A stretch of DNA of 42,540 bases from Flavobacterium sp. (GCF_013822155.1 NZ_PNJW01000023.1:1-42540); one strand, 5' to 3'; counted from the first letter of the stretch, positions 25,430 through 33,927 are shown. Numbers and translations are program-made. Notes: generated from the letters alone by a model not told the origin.

Positions 25430-25696
25430 ATGGCAAGTATTAAAAATTTGAAGAAAGACATCAATTTTGTGATGGGAGATATTATTGAGGCGGTTTATAT
25501 CCACGAAATGACAACTACTGGCAAACCAACCGAGAAATCAAATGCGTTGATTGATGAAGCTATTGCTACTTTTGACACGTTAATTTCTAAAGTAAACGAC
25601 AAAAAAGTTGAAAGTCGTAAAGCTCATTTAAAACAAGTAGAAAAAGATTTGGAATCAGCTGCGATTCAATTGGTTGAAAAAGTGAACGCACTTTAA
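25430..25696 (+). CDS. Small conserved helical protein (88 aa)
   Basis: No named family recognised. The sequence is almost entirely amphipathic helix (NLKKDINFVMGDIIEAVYIHE; KAHLKQVEKDLESAAIQLVEKV), acidic and lysine-rich, with no cysteine, signal or membrane segment, so a small soluble helical bundle is likely. It has its own -7 box and a terminator-like hairpin overlapping its stop. Codon use is clean. I recall similar small proteins in other flavobacteria but cannot assign a role. Confidence 0.75.
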   Translation: MASIKNLKKDINFVMGDIIEAVYIHEMTTTGKPTEKSNALIDEAIATFDTLISKVNDKKVESRKAHLKQVEKDLESAAIQLVEKVNAL

Positions 25697-25732
25697 TCCG
25701 ATTTTTTGATAAAAAAAGTGCCTTTTTGTTTT
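25688..25732 (+). terminator. Probable terminator of the 88-aa gene
   Basis: GCACTTT at 25688-25694 pairs with AAAGTGC at 25715-25721, with an inner T6/A6 pairing, followed by a T-rich tract. The stop codon lies at the stem edge, and the T-tract runs into the tRNA promoter. Confidence 0.5.
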
Positions 25733-25760
25733 GGAATATTCAATTTCAAAATTATATTTG
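25730..25760 (+). promoter_or_regulatory. Promoter of tRNA-Thr
   Basis: TTTG at 25730-25733 and TATATTTG at 25753-25760 with a 19-base spacer; the -7 box is a perfect TAnnTTTG. The mature tRNA starts 16 bases downstream. Confidence 0.7.
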
Positions 25761-25775
25761 CACTCAGATTGAGAC

Positions 25776-25849
25776 GCCGATGTAGCTCAGCTGGCTAGAG
25801 CAGCTGATTTGTAATCAGCAGGTCGTGGGTTCGAGTCCCTCTATCGGCT
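25776..25849 (+). tRNA. tRNA-Thr (anticodon TGT)
   Basis: 74-base cloverleaf. Acceptor GCCGATG (25776-25782) pairs with TATCGGC (25842-25848); D stem GCTC/GAGC; anticodon stem GCTGA/TCAGC with loop TTTGTAA, anticodon TGT at 25810-25812; T arm contains GGTTCGAGTCC. No CCA is encoded; the base after the acceptor stem is T. Reads ACA codons. Confidence 0.97.
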
Positions 25850-25856
25850 CAATTTT

Positions 25857-25888
25857 AAGGACAACTTTTACGGTTGTCCTTTTTTTTT
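25857..25888 (+). terminator. Terminator of tRNA-Thr
   Basis: AAGGACAAC (25857-25865) pairs perfectly with GTTGTCCTT (25873-25881) and is followed by a run of T. Confidence 0.9.
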
Positions 25889-25950
25889 GGAGTAGTATGA
25901 ACCTAATTTAATTTGATAGTATTGGAAATTGCTGTAAATTTATTTATAAA

Positions 25951-25981
25951 AAAAACCATAAGATTAAAACTTATGGTTTTT
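25951..25981 (-). terminator. Terminator of the DUF4369 gene
   Basis: A 12-bp perfect stem (AAAAACCATAAG with its complement, 7-base loop), followed on the minus strand by a T-tract. It begins a few bases after the stop codon of the minus-strand gene at 25986. Confidence 0.88.
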
Positions 25982-25985
25982 AGTT

Positions 25986-26714
25986 TTATTGTTGTTCTTC
26001 CTTTTTTCGTTTTTCAATAAATTCAGTCAGTAATTTTCCATATTTAGACTGAGCTACTTTGGGCGACATTGAATGATGAATGGTGTCTAAATATTTAATT
26101 TGGGCATCATAAATCTCAGACAAAGCAATATAAGGACTCACTTCATATTCTTTTTGAGTTAAAGCAAAGTTTATAGCATATAAATATTTGCGTTTAAGTA
26201 ATTGTTCTTTTGCTTTTTGAATACTGTCTAGTTGCACAAGATTGCTGTTTTTTTGAGCATTTATTTCTTTTTCTATCAATCCTAATTGTTGATTTGAAAA
26301 ACGAGCATTTATTTTTTTGAAATTCAAATAGAGGTCATTATTTTTTGAACCTTTTACAACAGCATCTGCATAAAAAGTTTCTAAATTGGTTTCTAATGAA
26401 AGTTCTCCGGGTTCAGCAAAAACTACTAAATTATTGTCTAAGGAGTTTGTTTGACCTCTGTCTAAAAAGAAATATAACATTTCCGGCGAATCAATTGTCA
26501 AATAGCTGTCAAATGTTGATTTACCATTAAAAATAATTGAATCAATGACAATTAAACTAGTGTCTTTTAGTTGTTGTATGAATAATTTTCCTTGCTTGAT
26601 TCCTTTTATGTTTCCTGAAATATGCAGGTTATAGTCTTTTTTATTTTCTTTCTCACAGGCTGCAAATAAAAGAAGTATGGTAAAAAGTAGGACTATTTTA
26701 GTGATGAATTTCAT
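25986..26714 (-). CDS. DUF4369 domain lipoprotein
   Basis: Periplasmic or outer-membrane lipoprotein. A signal peptide ends in a lipobox (LLFAAC, Cys20). The next residues (YNLHISGNIKGIKQGKLFIQQL...DTSLIVIDSI) match DUF4369, which in Bacteroidota often precedes a thioredoxin/AhpC-TSA domain. Here no thioredoxin domain follows; the C-terminal part is helical and ends in charged residues, so this is the stand-alone form. Function unknown. Confidence 0.82.
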   Translation of the reverse strand: MKFITKIVLLFTILLLFAACEKENKKDYNLHISGNIKGIKQGKLFIQQLKDTSLIVIDSIIFNGKSTFDSYLTIDSPEMLYFFLDRGQTNSLDNNLVVFAEPGELSLETNLETFYADAVVKGSKNNDLYLNFKKINARFSNQQLGLIEKEINAQKNSNLVQLDSIQKAKEQLLKRKYLYAINFALTQKEYEVSPYIALSEIYDAQIKYLDTIHHSMSPKVAQSKYGKLLTEFIEKRKKEEQQ

Positions 26715-26792
26715 TTGTTTTTATGTCTTTTGAATTTGGTTGCAAAATAGGGATTTTTTGAAAAACTGAAGTTTTTTTTTAGAGGATAGTTT

Positions 26793-26838
26793 TTTAAAAA
26801 ATAAAAATCCCTGAATGATTACTTTCAGGGATTTTTAT
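26793..26838 (-). terminator. Terminator of the M61 peptidase gene
   Basis: A perfect 15-bp stem (ATAAAAATCCCTGAA at 26801-26815 with its complement at 26824-26838), 8-base loop and T-rich tract on the minus strand. The stem is A/T rich on the outside and could act on either strand. Confidence 0.92.
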
Positions 26839-26857
26839 CTTTTTGATATATTTTAAT

Positions 26858-28717
26858 TTAACCTTTTAGCCAAGCTTCACGAATTGTTTTTTTGCTGTCG
26901 TCTGTAGCTTGATATCCATCTACTTCATCCATTGGAATTTGTACGGTTCCTTTTAAGGTAATTTCTTTATCTTCTCTTTTTATTTTAAAAGTAATCGGGT
27001 CATTTTCTTGCCATGACATACTTCCAATAATCATATCGTATATATTGTCTAAATTATAAGCTGTATCATTAATGGCAAGAATAATATCTCCGCCTTGTAA
27101 TCCTAGGGATTTCATAAAACTATTTAACTCAATTCCAGGTAGAACAATAATTTCTTTGGTTGAAGGATTTACGGTGATATAGGGTGTTTGACCTTTTAGA
27201 AAAACATTTCCCGGAATTTGTATTTTAGTTTGGGTAACACCCATTTTACCGAAAAATTCATCGTAAGGAAGCGGTGTTGAACCTGCCACATAAGTAGTTA
27301 AAAAAGTTCGAATCTCAGGATAGGTCAGAGAAACAATTTTATCAAATAATTCGCTGTCATCAAATGGTTTAGCATCACCAAATTCTTTAGATAATTTTTG
27401 CATCAAATCAAGAATTCCTCTTTCCCCATTTGAGCTCTCCCGTAATTGAATATCCAAACACATTCCAATTAAAGCTCCTTTTTCATAAACATTTAAGTAA
27501 GCATCTTTATATTGTTTTTTTAGAACCTCTGCACTCATTTTAGTGAATGGCATAGTTTCATCATAGCGTTTAGAATTAGTAATTTTACCGGCCATTCTTT
27601 CATAAAAATCATCTTCTGTAATTAGTCCTTGGTTCACTTGAAATAAATTGGCAAAATATTCAGTAATTCCTTCATACATCCATAAATGCTGTGACATCTT
27701 TGGAGTGTTGAAATCAAAATAATGAATCTCTTTAGAATGCACACTTAAAGGCGTAACAATATGAAAAAATTCATGCGAAACCACATCTACTAAACTTTGT
27801 TCTAATTGTTCTGCCGGCATTGCTTCCGGAAAAACAACAGTTGTTGACGTATTGTGTTCCAGAGCACCATATCCTTTAGCATCCGATGTTTCATAATCTG
27901 ACAAATAAAGTAAAATGGCATATTTTTTTGTGCTATTTACCTTTCCTAAAAATTTCTTTTGGGCTTTCATCATTTTTTCCATCGTAGGTTTCAAATCTTC
28001 CGCTTTGAATGCCCCTTTAGGAGAATAAACACTTAAAATAATTTCCATATCATCTACCATAAAAGTAGTGTAATTCGGATTGTTATACATAATTGGATGA
28101 TCTACCAATTCAGCATATCTTGAAGCTGTAAATACATCAATACTTTCACTCTTATCCAAATCAATCATTGAAGTAGCTCCAAATAAATTGGTAGGTTTTG
28201 TGATTGATAATCGATAAGGCAGTTCTTTCAAGTCTTTGAAATAGCCTACGAAACCATGTGTGTTGATAACAAAATTGAGGCCTTCTGCAATGTTAGTTCC
28301 TGCCGGTGAAAATATATCCCCTTTTCCAAACTCAGAACCTGATTCAGAATCATATGTATCATTTACTAAATAAGTAACTTTTGCTAATGATTTAGCTTCT
28401 TTTATTACCCATGAATTTTCATCCATTTTGGCTATCACAAGTTCTTTTCCTTTTGCGTCATAGGCTTTTAAATTGTCAATATAACGTCCGTAATCATCTT
28501 CGGAATAGGTTCCGGGAACTATTTTAGGTAGATAAAAGGTAGTTTCATTGGTTTTTATTTTTGGAGGCATGACGGTCACCGCCACTCTGTCATTGTTAAT
28601 ATTGACTAAGTCAATAGAAACCTGAACTTCGTTGGTTTTGTTTTGAGCGGTTGCAATGGAAAGGTTTAACAGTAAAAATGTACCGGTAAAGACTATCGAT
28701 AAAAATGATTTTTTCAT
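26858..28717 (-). CDS. M61 family metallopeptidase (glycyl aminopeptidase-like) with PDZ domain
   Basis: Secreted zinc aminopeptidase family. Signal peptide 1-24 (SIATAQ), an N-terminal beta domain, then the zinc motif HEFFH (315-319) with the third ligand Glu at about 349 (WMYEGITEYFAN). A C-terminal PDZ-like domain is near residues 520-595 (LGLQGGDIILAINDT). Length 619 is normal. No T9SS sorting domain, so periplasmic location is likely. Single-gene unit with its own terminator. Confidence 0.92.
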   Translation of the reverse strand: MKKSFLSIVFTGTFLLLNLSIATAQNKTNEVQVSIDLVNINNDRVAVTVMPPKIKTNETTFYLPKIVPGTYSEDDYGRYIDNLKAYDAKGKELVIAKMDENSWVIKEAKSLAKVTYLVNDTYDSESGSEFGKGDIFSPAGTNIAEGLNFVINTHGFVGYFKDLKELPYRLSITKPTNLFGATSMIDLDKSESIDVFTASRYAELVDHPIMYNNPNYTTFMVDDMEIILSVYSPKGAFKAEDLKPTMEKMMKAQKKFLGKVNSTKKYAILLYLSDYETSDAKGYGALEHNTSTTVVFPEAMPAEQLEQSLVDVVSHEFFHIVTPLSVHSKEIHYFDFNTPKMSQHLWMYEGITEYFANLFQVNQGLITEDDFYERMAGKITNSKRYDETMPFTKMSAEVLKKQYKDAYLNVYEKGALIGMCLDIQLRESSNGERGILDLMQKLSKEFGDAKPFDDSELFDKIVSLTYPEIRTFLTTYVAGSTPLPYDEFFGKMGVTQTKIQIPGNVFLKGQTPYITVNPSTKEIIVLPGIELNSFMKSLGLQGGDIILAINDTAYNLDNIYDMIIGSMSWQENDPITFKIKREDKEITLKGTVQIPMDEVDGYQATDDSKKTIREAWLKG

Positions 28718-28778
28718 GAAATAATTATATAATTGATAATAAGTTGCAAAAGTTCTTATTTTGTTACAAATAACAACA

Positions 28779-28800
28779 AAAAACGCTTTTATTCAAAGCG
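28779..28800 (-). terminator. Terminator of the DUF2089-headed operon
   Basis: Minus strand: CGCTTT and AAAGCG around a 5-base loop, followed by GTTTTTTG. It lies 27 bases after the hydrolase stop. Confidence 0.65.
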
Positions 28801-28826
28801 CTTAACTGTTAAGGGTTTGATAAAGT

Positions 28827-30224
28827 TTATTTAGTTTGTAATAGAATCCAATCTTTTATGTCAGCTAATACAGTTGGAGAAAAAGTTTGTTCAATTGTTC
28901 CGTATTCTTCAACTGCACCGGTTTTGCATTCTTGAAATAAGTGATTTAAATTAGGATATACTTTAAGGGTAACTTTTTTATTTCCACCTTTTAATAACGA
29001 ATTTTTAATGCCTTCTGTATTTGCTTTAGATGGAACTTGTAAATCCTTTTCTCCATTTAAAGCCAGAACAGGACATTTTACTTTTTCTAAATATAGGCTT
29101 GGATTAAATTTCATAAAACTTCGATACCAAGGAGAGCTTAATTGTTCGATTTGTTGGGCAATCATTTGCTTTTTGTCAGATTCGCTAAGTTGTTCAAATT
29201 GGGGGTTTTCATTTGTTATTTTTTCCAGAATGGTGGCTAATTCCTTTTTAACCGTTTCATCATCAGCATCACTTTTTACGATTGTGTAAATAGATTGATT
29301 AATTTTTCTGGTTTCACTTAGTTGTTCTTCCGTCATTCCGGCAACTTTTCCAATTTGATAGGCTTGATCCAATAAAAGCTCCATACACGGAATTCCGGGA
29401 CCGGCTAACAATATGATAAAATCGATAGTTTTATCTTTTGAAGCAACAATAGGGGCAATCATACCACCTTCGCTATGTCCTAGTAATCCAATTTTTTTAG
29501 AATCAACTCCTGATTTTGTTTTTAAAAATGTGACTGCAGCTTCAACATCTGTAGCAAAATCATAAGAAGTGGCAAGTGAACGATCGCCCTGAGATTTTGC
29601 GACGCCTCTGTCGTCAAAACGAAGCACTCCAATGCCATTTTTAGTTAAGTAATCAGCAATCACCCAGAAAGATTTATGTCCAAAAATTTCTGAATTACGG
29701 TCTTGCGGTCCACTTCCTGAAATTAATATCACTACCGGATAAGGTTTGTTGTTTTGAGGATAAGTTAAGGTTCCTGCTAAAGTTATTTTGTCTTTTTTAT
29801 TTTCAAAAGTTACTTCTTCAATACCATAATCAAATTTACCTTTCGGTTCTTGTGGTCGATTTAGTTTGGTTTCTTCCATTTTCTCCCGTGACAGATTTAA
29901 TGGAAAGTTTTGACCGTTTTGAGAAAAAGTACCTTCAAAAACAGTTTCAGCATTTAATTTTCCGGCATAAGAAAATCCTGCTGCGTCAAACGTAATTTTT
30001 AAAAGATTATCTTGAAAAGTAACGGATGATAACGGAATTCCATTTGCATTTTGTTGTGGAACACTCATGGTTCCGGAATAGTTGTTTTCGTTTTTGGCAA
30101 TTGAAAAACTTATTCTTAATTCGGATCCCATGACACTTATTTTTCCATACCAATCACCGGTAATTTCTTGAGAAAATGATGCTATTGAATAAAAAAGGAC
30201 AACTAATAAACTGATTTTTTTCAT
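28827..30224 (-). CDS. Secreted alpha/beta hydrolase
   Basis: A signal peptide (1-18, ends ASFSQ) is followed by an N-terminal beta domain of about 120 residues (GDWYGKISVMGSELRISFSI) often seen before this hydrolase type. The alpha/beta hydrolase domain follows: VVILISGSGPQDRN (oxyanion region), nucleophile GHSEGG with Ser near 250, LNGEKDLQVP (acid) and NLNHLFQ (His). An esterase/peptidase of the S9/dienelactone-hydrolase clan; substrate not predictable. It is the last gene of a four-gene unit, 11 bases after the Yip1-like gene. Confidence 0.88.
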   Translation of the reverse strand: MKKISLLVVLFYSIASFSQEITGDWYGKISVMGSELRISFSIAKNENNYSGTMSVPQQNANGIPLSSVTFQDNLLKITFDAAGFSYAGKLNAETVFEGTFSQNGQNFPLNLSREKMEETKLNRPQEPKGKFDYGIEEVTFENKKDKITLAGTLTYPQNNKPYPVVILISGSGPQDRNSEIFGHKSFWVIADYLTKNGIGVLRFDDRGVAKSQGDRSLATSYDFATDVEAAVTFLKTKSGVDSKKIGLLGHSEGGMIAPIVASKDKTIDFIILLAGPGIPCMELLLDQAYQIGKVAGMTEEQLSETRKINQSIYTIVKSDADDETVKKELATILEKITNENPQFEQLSESDKKQMIAQQIEQLSSPWYRSFMKFNPSLYLEKVKCPVLALNGEKDLQVPSKANTEGIKNSLLKGGNKKVTLKVYPNLNHLFQECKTGAVEEYGTIEQTFSPTVLADIKDWILLQTK

Positions 30225-30235
30225 TTTTATAAAGA

Positions 30236-30814
30236 TTAATTAAAAGTGGTTATTATATATTTTGAAACAACTTCTGCTACAAGAATGGTAAAAATAAATA
30301 GTATAATGTTTTTAATTCCTTTAGCATTTGTTGCTACTTTAAAACCATTCCATAATAGAACGGAAAACCAAATCAATGTACATATAGCTACAAAGCTGAA
30401 TAGCATTAACAGTATTATGTCAAGAGTTGAAATAGTATTAAATCTACTAGCTACAATGATGTTATAAGTACGATTACTTACGTCATACATTATATTGTTG
30501 AAATTAAAAAAAGGTAATATATAGAAAGGAATTCGGGCAATTAAAGACGCGTTTAATACATCAACAAAACGCGTTTTAGAATTGATTAATTTCCCAGTTA
30601 TAAACAATAGTATAGTTAATAAGACAGTATTAAAAAAATTATCGAGAACTACTTCAAAAAAAGTGATTGATTTTAATAAATGAAAATCAACTATACCGTC
30701 AAAACGACCATTAAAAAGGTAGCCTAAAAAGGAACCAATTAAGGTCATTACTAATCCAAAAATTAAAAGTTGACGTTCTGAGTAAAGTTCATAAGGATTA
30801 TATAATGGTTTCAT
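30236..30814 (-). CDS. Yip1-like integral membrane protein
   Basis: 192 residues with five hydrophobic segments. NPYELYSERQLL at the N-terminus followed by spaced TM helices is typical of Yip1/DUF1282-type proteins. It lies between the PH-like membrane protein and the hydrolase, 11 bases from each, so they are one transcript. Role unknown. Confidence 0.65.
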   Translation of the reverse strand: MKPLYNPYELYSERQLLIFGLVMTLIGSFLGYLFNGRFDGIVDFHLLKSITFFEVVLDNFFNTVLLTILLFITGKLINSKTRFVDVLNASLIARIPFYILPFFNFNNIMYDVSNRTYNIIVASRFNTISTLDIILLMLFSFVAICTLIWFSVLLWNGFKVATNAKGIKNIILFIFTILVAEVVSKYIITTFN

Positions 30815-30825
30815 TATTTAGTCAA

Positions 30826-31305
30826 TTACTTTAAAATTGTTTCTAATACTTTTTTTAATTCTTCAGGTTTTTGGGTGCCAATTAAAAGATTCTTTCGATT
30901 TAAAAAATGCAATTCTAAGCCCATATTTCCGGCTACATTAAATGCCTTTCCGTTTCTGCCGTATCGAACACCCCAACCACCATAATCAAAAATTGGACTA
31001 TATTTGATTACTTCCATTTGACTTATTTCTGAAAAAAAATATTTTCTTTCTTTCCAATGAAAAGGGAAGAAACGTATTGATATATAGTCTTTTGTGATGA
31101 TAGTTTCAAGTTTTAAAAAATAGAAAAATAAGATAAAAATTCCAAAAAACAGAAAATAGAGACTAAGAAATAAAAGGGATAGTTTGTTGTTTTCAAATTC
31201 ATTTAACAATGAGTATCCTCCCAGTAGATTGGCACCAATAATGATTGCCCAAACCCACCACTGTGTGAATTTTTGATTTTCCTGAAATAATGGTTTTTCA
31301 TTCAT
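30826..31305 (-). CDS. Membrane protein with PH-like C-terminal domain
   Basis: Two hydrophobic segments (about 17-35 and 42-64) are followed by a cytoplasmic beta-rich domain: TIITKDYISIRFFPFHW, YFFSEISQMEVIKYSP, GGWGVRYG, NVAGNMGLELHFLNRKNLLIGTQKPEEL. The last part looks like a bacterial PH domain, in which the terminal GTQKPEEL strand-helix is typical. It sits four bases from the DUF2089 gene. Function unknown. Confidence 0.72.
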   Translation of the reverse strand: MNEKPLFQENQKFTQWWVWAIIIGANLLGGYSLLNEFENNKLSLLFLSLYFLFFGIFILFFYFLKLETIITKDYISIRFFPFHWKERKYFFSEISQMEVIKYSPIFDYGGWGVRYGRNGKAFNVAGNMGLELHFLNRKNLLIGTQKPEELKKVLETILK

Positions 31306-31309
31306 TTGC

Positions 31310-31585
31310 TTATTTATTTTGTGTTTTTTTAATTTTTTCTATCATGTCATCCAGTTTATTTCGAACAGTTGGATAACTATTACCCATTTGAATGGCCATT
31401 TCTTTTAAACTTCCACTGGAAAGAAAAAACTGTAGAATAAAATTTTGTTCTTCTTCCGAAAGTTTCAATAGTAATGGTAAAGAATAGTTTCCAGAAACTT
31501 GTGTTTGACAAGTTTCACAAGTTAATTGTGAAACAGAGAGGGAGCTTTCACAACTCGGACAGTGAATGGGTAATTTAGGCTTCAT
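31310..31585 (-). CDS. DUF2089 zinc-ribbon/HTH protein
   Basis: 91 residues. The N-terminus is a zinc ribbon with two CxxC pairs (HCPSCESS, CETCQ); the rest looks like a sigma-70 region-4-type helix-turn-helix (EEEQNFILQFFLSSGSLKEMAIQMGNSYPTVRNKLDDMIEKI). It is likely the transcription regulator of its own operon. First gene of the unit, with a consensus -7 box 18 bases before its start. Confidence 0.82.
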   Translation of the reverse strand: MKPKLPIHCPSCESSLSVSQLTCETCQTQVSGNYSLPLLLKLSEEEQNFILQFFLSSGSLKEMAIQMGNSYPTVRNKLDDMIEKIKKTQNK

Positions 31586-31602
31586 TTTAAATAAAGTTTA
31601 AA

Positions 31603-31610
31603 CAAAAGTA
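31603..31610 (-). promoter_or_regulatory. Promoter -7 box of the DUF2089 operon
   Basis: Minus-strand TACTTTTG matches TAnnTTTG. The surrounding DNA (31586-31660) is extremely A/T rich with a T/A dyad (ATATTTAAATAAATAT region) that could hold an operator. Confidence 0.5.
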
Positions 31611-31663
31611 AATAATATTTAAATAAATATTAATATAATTTAAATTTATTTTATTTTTTCCAA

Positions 31664-31693
31664 TAAAAAAAGCAATCCGAGAGAAGAATGCTT
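31664..31693 (-). terminator. Terminator of the first DUF2805 gene
   Basis: Minus strand: AAAGCA pairs with TGCTTT around a 14-base loop with some inner pairing, followed by a T-run. It lies 20 bases after the stop at 31714. Confidence 0.6.
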
Positions 31694-31713
31694 TGTGTTT
31701 ATTGAATATGTTT

Positions 31714-32001
31714 TTATCGTTTGGATATCTTGTTGTGTGTGATTTGACGTTGGAGTGTACATTTAAAGCGGTCAATGCCATTTACTCTTTTCTTAGCATG
31801 TTTGGTTGCTCTTCCTTGAACACGTTCCCGCCACATTTTAAAACTCGAAGCCTTCATTTCTCTTCGCATGAGTTCAATGGTTTCTTGTTCAGAAATTCCA
31901 AACTGAAAAGAGATAGCTTCAAAAGGGGTGCGATCTTCCCAAGCCATTTCTATTATTCGGTCTATTTGAACCGCTGTAAAATCTTTTAGAAGTAGTGACA
32001 T
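31714..32001 (-). CDS. DUF2805 / TIGR03643 family protein
   Basis: 95 residues. FTAVQIDRIIEMAWEDRTPFEAISFQFGISEQETIELMRREM is the family core and looks like a helix-turn-helix; SSFKMWRERVQGR follows, and the tail is strongly basic (KHAKKRVNG, QRQITHNKISKR), consistent with nucleic-acid binding. Function unknown in general. A related gene lies 67 bases upstream on the same strand. Confidence 0.85.
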   Translation of the reverse strand: MSLLLKDFTAVQIDRIIEMAWEDRTPFEAISFQFGISEQETIELMRREMKASSFKMWRERVQGRATKHAKKRVNGIDRFKCTLQRQITHNKISKR

Positions 32002-32029
32002 GTTAAATCAAAAAGCAAATAACGTTAGA

Positions 32030-32060
32030 AAATAAAAAAACTCTTGGTGAACAAGAGTTA
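32030..32060 (-). terminator. Terminator between the two DUF2805 genes
   Basis: Perfect 8-bp stem AACTCTTG / CAAGAGTT (32039-32046, 32052-32059) with a 5-base loop and a T-run on the minus strand. It means the paralogs are separate transcripts or attenuated. Confidence 0.85.
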
Positions 32061-32068
32061 AAATATAC

Positions 32069-32341
32069 TTAATCAAATTTATTTTTGATATAGTATTTGC
32101 TGTCTAAATCATCAAAATCATCAATAATTGGTTTTGGTTTTGGTTTACTGGCCGTAACTTTCTTTTTCCAAAGTTCAAAATTATCCTTTGAAAGTCGTTT
32201 TCTCATAATTTCAGTAACTTCGTTTTCTGAAATTCCAAATTCAACCTTAATTACTTCGAAAGGTTTCTTTTCCTCTTGAGCCATACTGATAACGCGTTCA
32301 ATTTGTTCGTTATCCAGTTCCACTCTTTTACTTTTTTTCAT
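32069..32341 (-). CDS. DUF2805 / TIGR03643 family paralog
   Basis: 90 residues. LDNEQIERVISMAQEEKKPFEVIKVEFGISENEVTEIMRKRL aligns without gaps to the core of the neighbouring gene, including PFEVI/PFEAI, FGIS and LW/MW. The C-terminus differs: KPKPKPIIDDFDDLDSKYY is acidic and proline-rich where the neighbour is basic. Probably an old tandem duplicate with changed specificity. Confidence 0.8.
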   Translation of the reverse strand: MKKSKRVELDNEQIERVISMAQEEKKPFEVIKVEFGISENEVTEIMRKRLSKDNFELWKKKVTASKPKPKPIIDDFDDLDSKYYIKNKFD

Positions 32342-32443
32342 TAGTTCAAAAGCACAATTAATATTTAATGTAAAGTTTCAAATTCTAAACCAATATTAGT
32401 GAAAAAATAAATTACTTTTTCAAACAATGCTTATTTTTTTAAA

Positions 32444-33268
32444 TTAATGTTCGGGAGCTCTGTATTTTTGAAATGGTATTTTTAATAAATTGACTAGTTG
32501 GTTGTTTTCTTCCGGTTTCATATGGGTGTCAACTCCATAAATAATTTTTTCTCTATCTAAATAAGAATACGTTCCAAATAGTCTATCCCAAATAGAAAAT
32601 ATATTTCCGTAATTACTGTCTGTGTAAGGTAATTTATAGTGATGGTGCACTTTGTGCATATCGGGTGAAATAATAAAATAACTTAACAATTTATCTATTT
32701 TTTTAGGAAGTGGAATATTGGCATGATTAAATTGTGAAAAAACTACAGAAAGTGATTGGTATAAAAAAACCATCCACATCGGGCTTCCAACTATTAAAAC
32801 ACCAATTACAGTAAAGATGAAACGAATGATGCTTTCACCCGGATGATGTCGATTGGCCGAAGTAGTATCAATCCATGTATCTGTGTGGTGTATTAAATGA
32901 AAACGCCATAAAAAAGTTACTTTATGTTCAATTAAATGAACCAAATAGGCTCCAATCAAATCGAGTAAAAGTAATCCAACAATGGTGTAAATCCATATAT
33001 TCATTTGCGGTAGCCATTGTAGAATTCCAAAATTTTGTTGTATAGCTAAATCGGCTGCTAATAACAAAATAAAAGCCATCAGAAAATTGATGATTATAGT
33101 GGTTATCGTAAAGAAAATGTTTATTCCTGCATGTTCAATTTTATTATATTGAAATTTGAATAAAGGATAAGCGTTTTCAATTAGCCAAAAAAGGGTAATA
33201 CCTCCAACAAGAATGAGGCCTCTGTGAAGTGAGGAAATGCTTTCAAAATAATCAATGATAGTTTGCAT
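32444..33268 (-). CDS. Sterol desaturase / fatty acid hydroxylase family protein
   Basis: Integral membrane di-iron hydroxylase. About five hydrophobic segments; histidine clusters HLIEHKVTFLWRFHLIHHTD, SANRHHPGE and MHKVHHHY supply the eight or so iron ligands. Bacterial members hydroxylate lipids or carotenoids; the substrate is not evident. Monocistronic or with the AlkB-like gene 47 bases upstream. Confidence 0.9.
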   Translation of the reverse strand: MQTIIDYFESISSLHRGLILVGGITLFWLIENAYPLFKFQYNKIEHAGINIFFTITTIIINFLMAFILLLAADLAIQQNFGILQWLPQMNIWIYTIVGLLLLDLIGAYLVHLIEHKVTFLWRFHLIHHTDTWIDTTSANRHHPGESIIRFIFTVIGVLIVGSPMWMVFLYQSLSVVFSQFNHANIPLPKKIDKLLSYFIISPDMHKVHHHYKLPYTDSNYGNIFSIWDRLFGTYSYLDREKIIYGVDTHMKPEENNQLVNLLKIPFQKYRAPEH

Positions 33269-33315
33269 TTATTTTTTTTACTAATTTAAATAATATTTTG
33301 ATTTAATTTTAGCGA

Positions 33316-33918
33316 TTATCTTATAATTCTAAAAGTTAGATTAATTCTAGTGCCAATTGGTTTTGATGTTTTGGGAATTTGATGTTTCCAACAATGTTGT
33401 GTTTCACCTTTCATAATTAACAAGCTACCGTGTTCTAATGTAATTTTTTGTTTACACTCTTTAATTTCATTGTGCTGTAAATGAAAAACTCTTTCTGCTC
33501 CAAAACTAATTGAGGCAATTACCGGGTTTCTACCTAATTCTTTTTCATTATCTGCATGCCATCCATTACTGTCTTTACCGTCACGATATTGGTTTAGTAA
33601 AACTGTTGTGAAATTTTCAAGACAAATTTCCTCCACTTCATTTTTGATAAACATTAGCAAAGGATTCCATTTATGAGGTTGCATTACGATATTAGAATAA
33701 GAATATGTTTTACCATTATTTCCATATAAAGCGGTCAATCGAGGTTGAGGATATGTTTGACCAAAAACAGTAATATTGTCTTGTTGCCAAGGAATTTCAT
33801 TTTTTAATTTTTGGAATAATTCATTAGATTTTTCTACTGAAAATAAATTTGGATAATACTCGATTTCAGCGTCGGGTAAATCAAATACAATTTTTTCTTT
33901 GGGAAATAATGAATTCAT
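33316..33918 (-). CDS. AlkB-like Fe(II)/2-oxoglutarate dioxygenase
   Basis: Likely oxidative dealkylase repairing N-alkylated nucleic-acid bases. Iron ligands HAD (His121, Asp123) and His179 (HCWKHQIPK) are present, as are the 2-oxoglutarate arginines in RINLTFR (191, 197). ENF..NQYRDGKDSNGWHADNE matches the AlkB homolog 2/3-like bacterial group. 200 residues, complete. Confidence 0.9.
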   Translation of the reverse strand: MNSLFPKEKIVFDLPDAEIEYYPNLFSVEKSNELFQKLKNEIPWQQDNITVFGQTYPQPRLTALYGNNGKTYSYSNIVMQPHKWNPLLMFIKNEVEEICLENFTTVLLNQYRDGKDSNGWHADNEKELGRNPVIASISFGAERVFHLQHNEIKECKQKITLEHGSLLIMKGETQHCWKHQIPKTSKPIGTRINLTFRIIR

Positions 33919-33927
33919 TTGGTAAAA

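Noticed and set aside
31693..31989. 98-codon plus-strand open frame
   Set aside because: It lies opposite the DUF2805 gene, which has a recognisable family core and a terminator; the plus frame has no family features.
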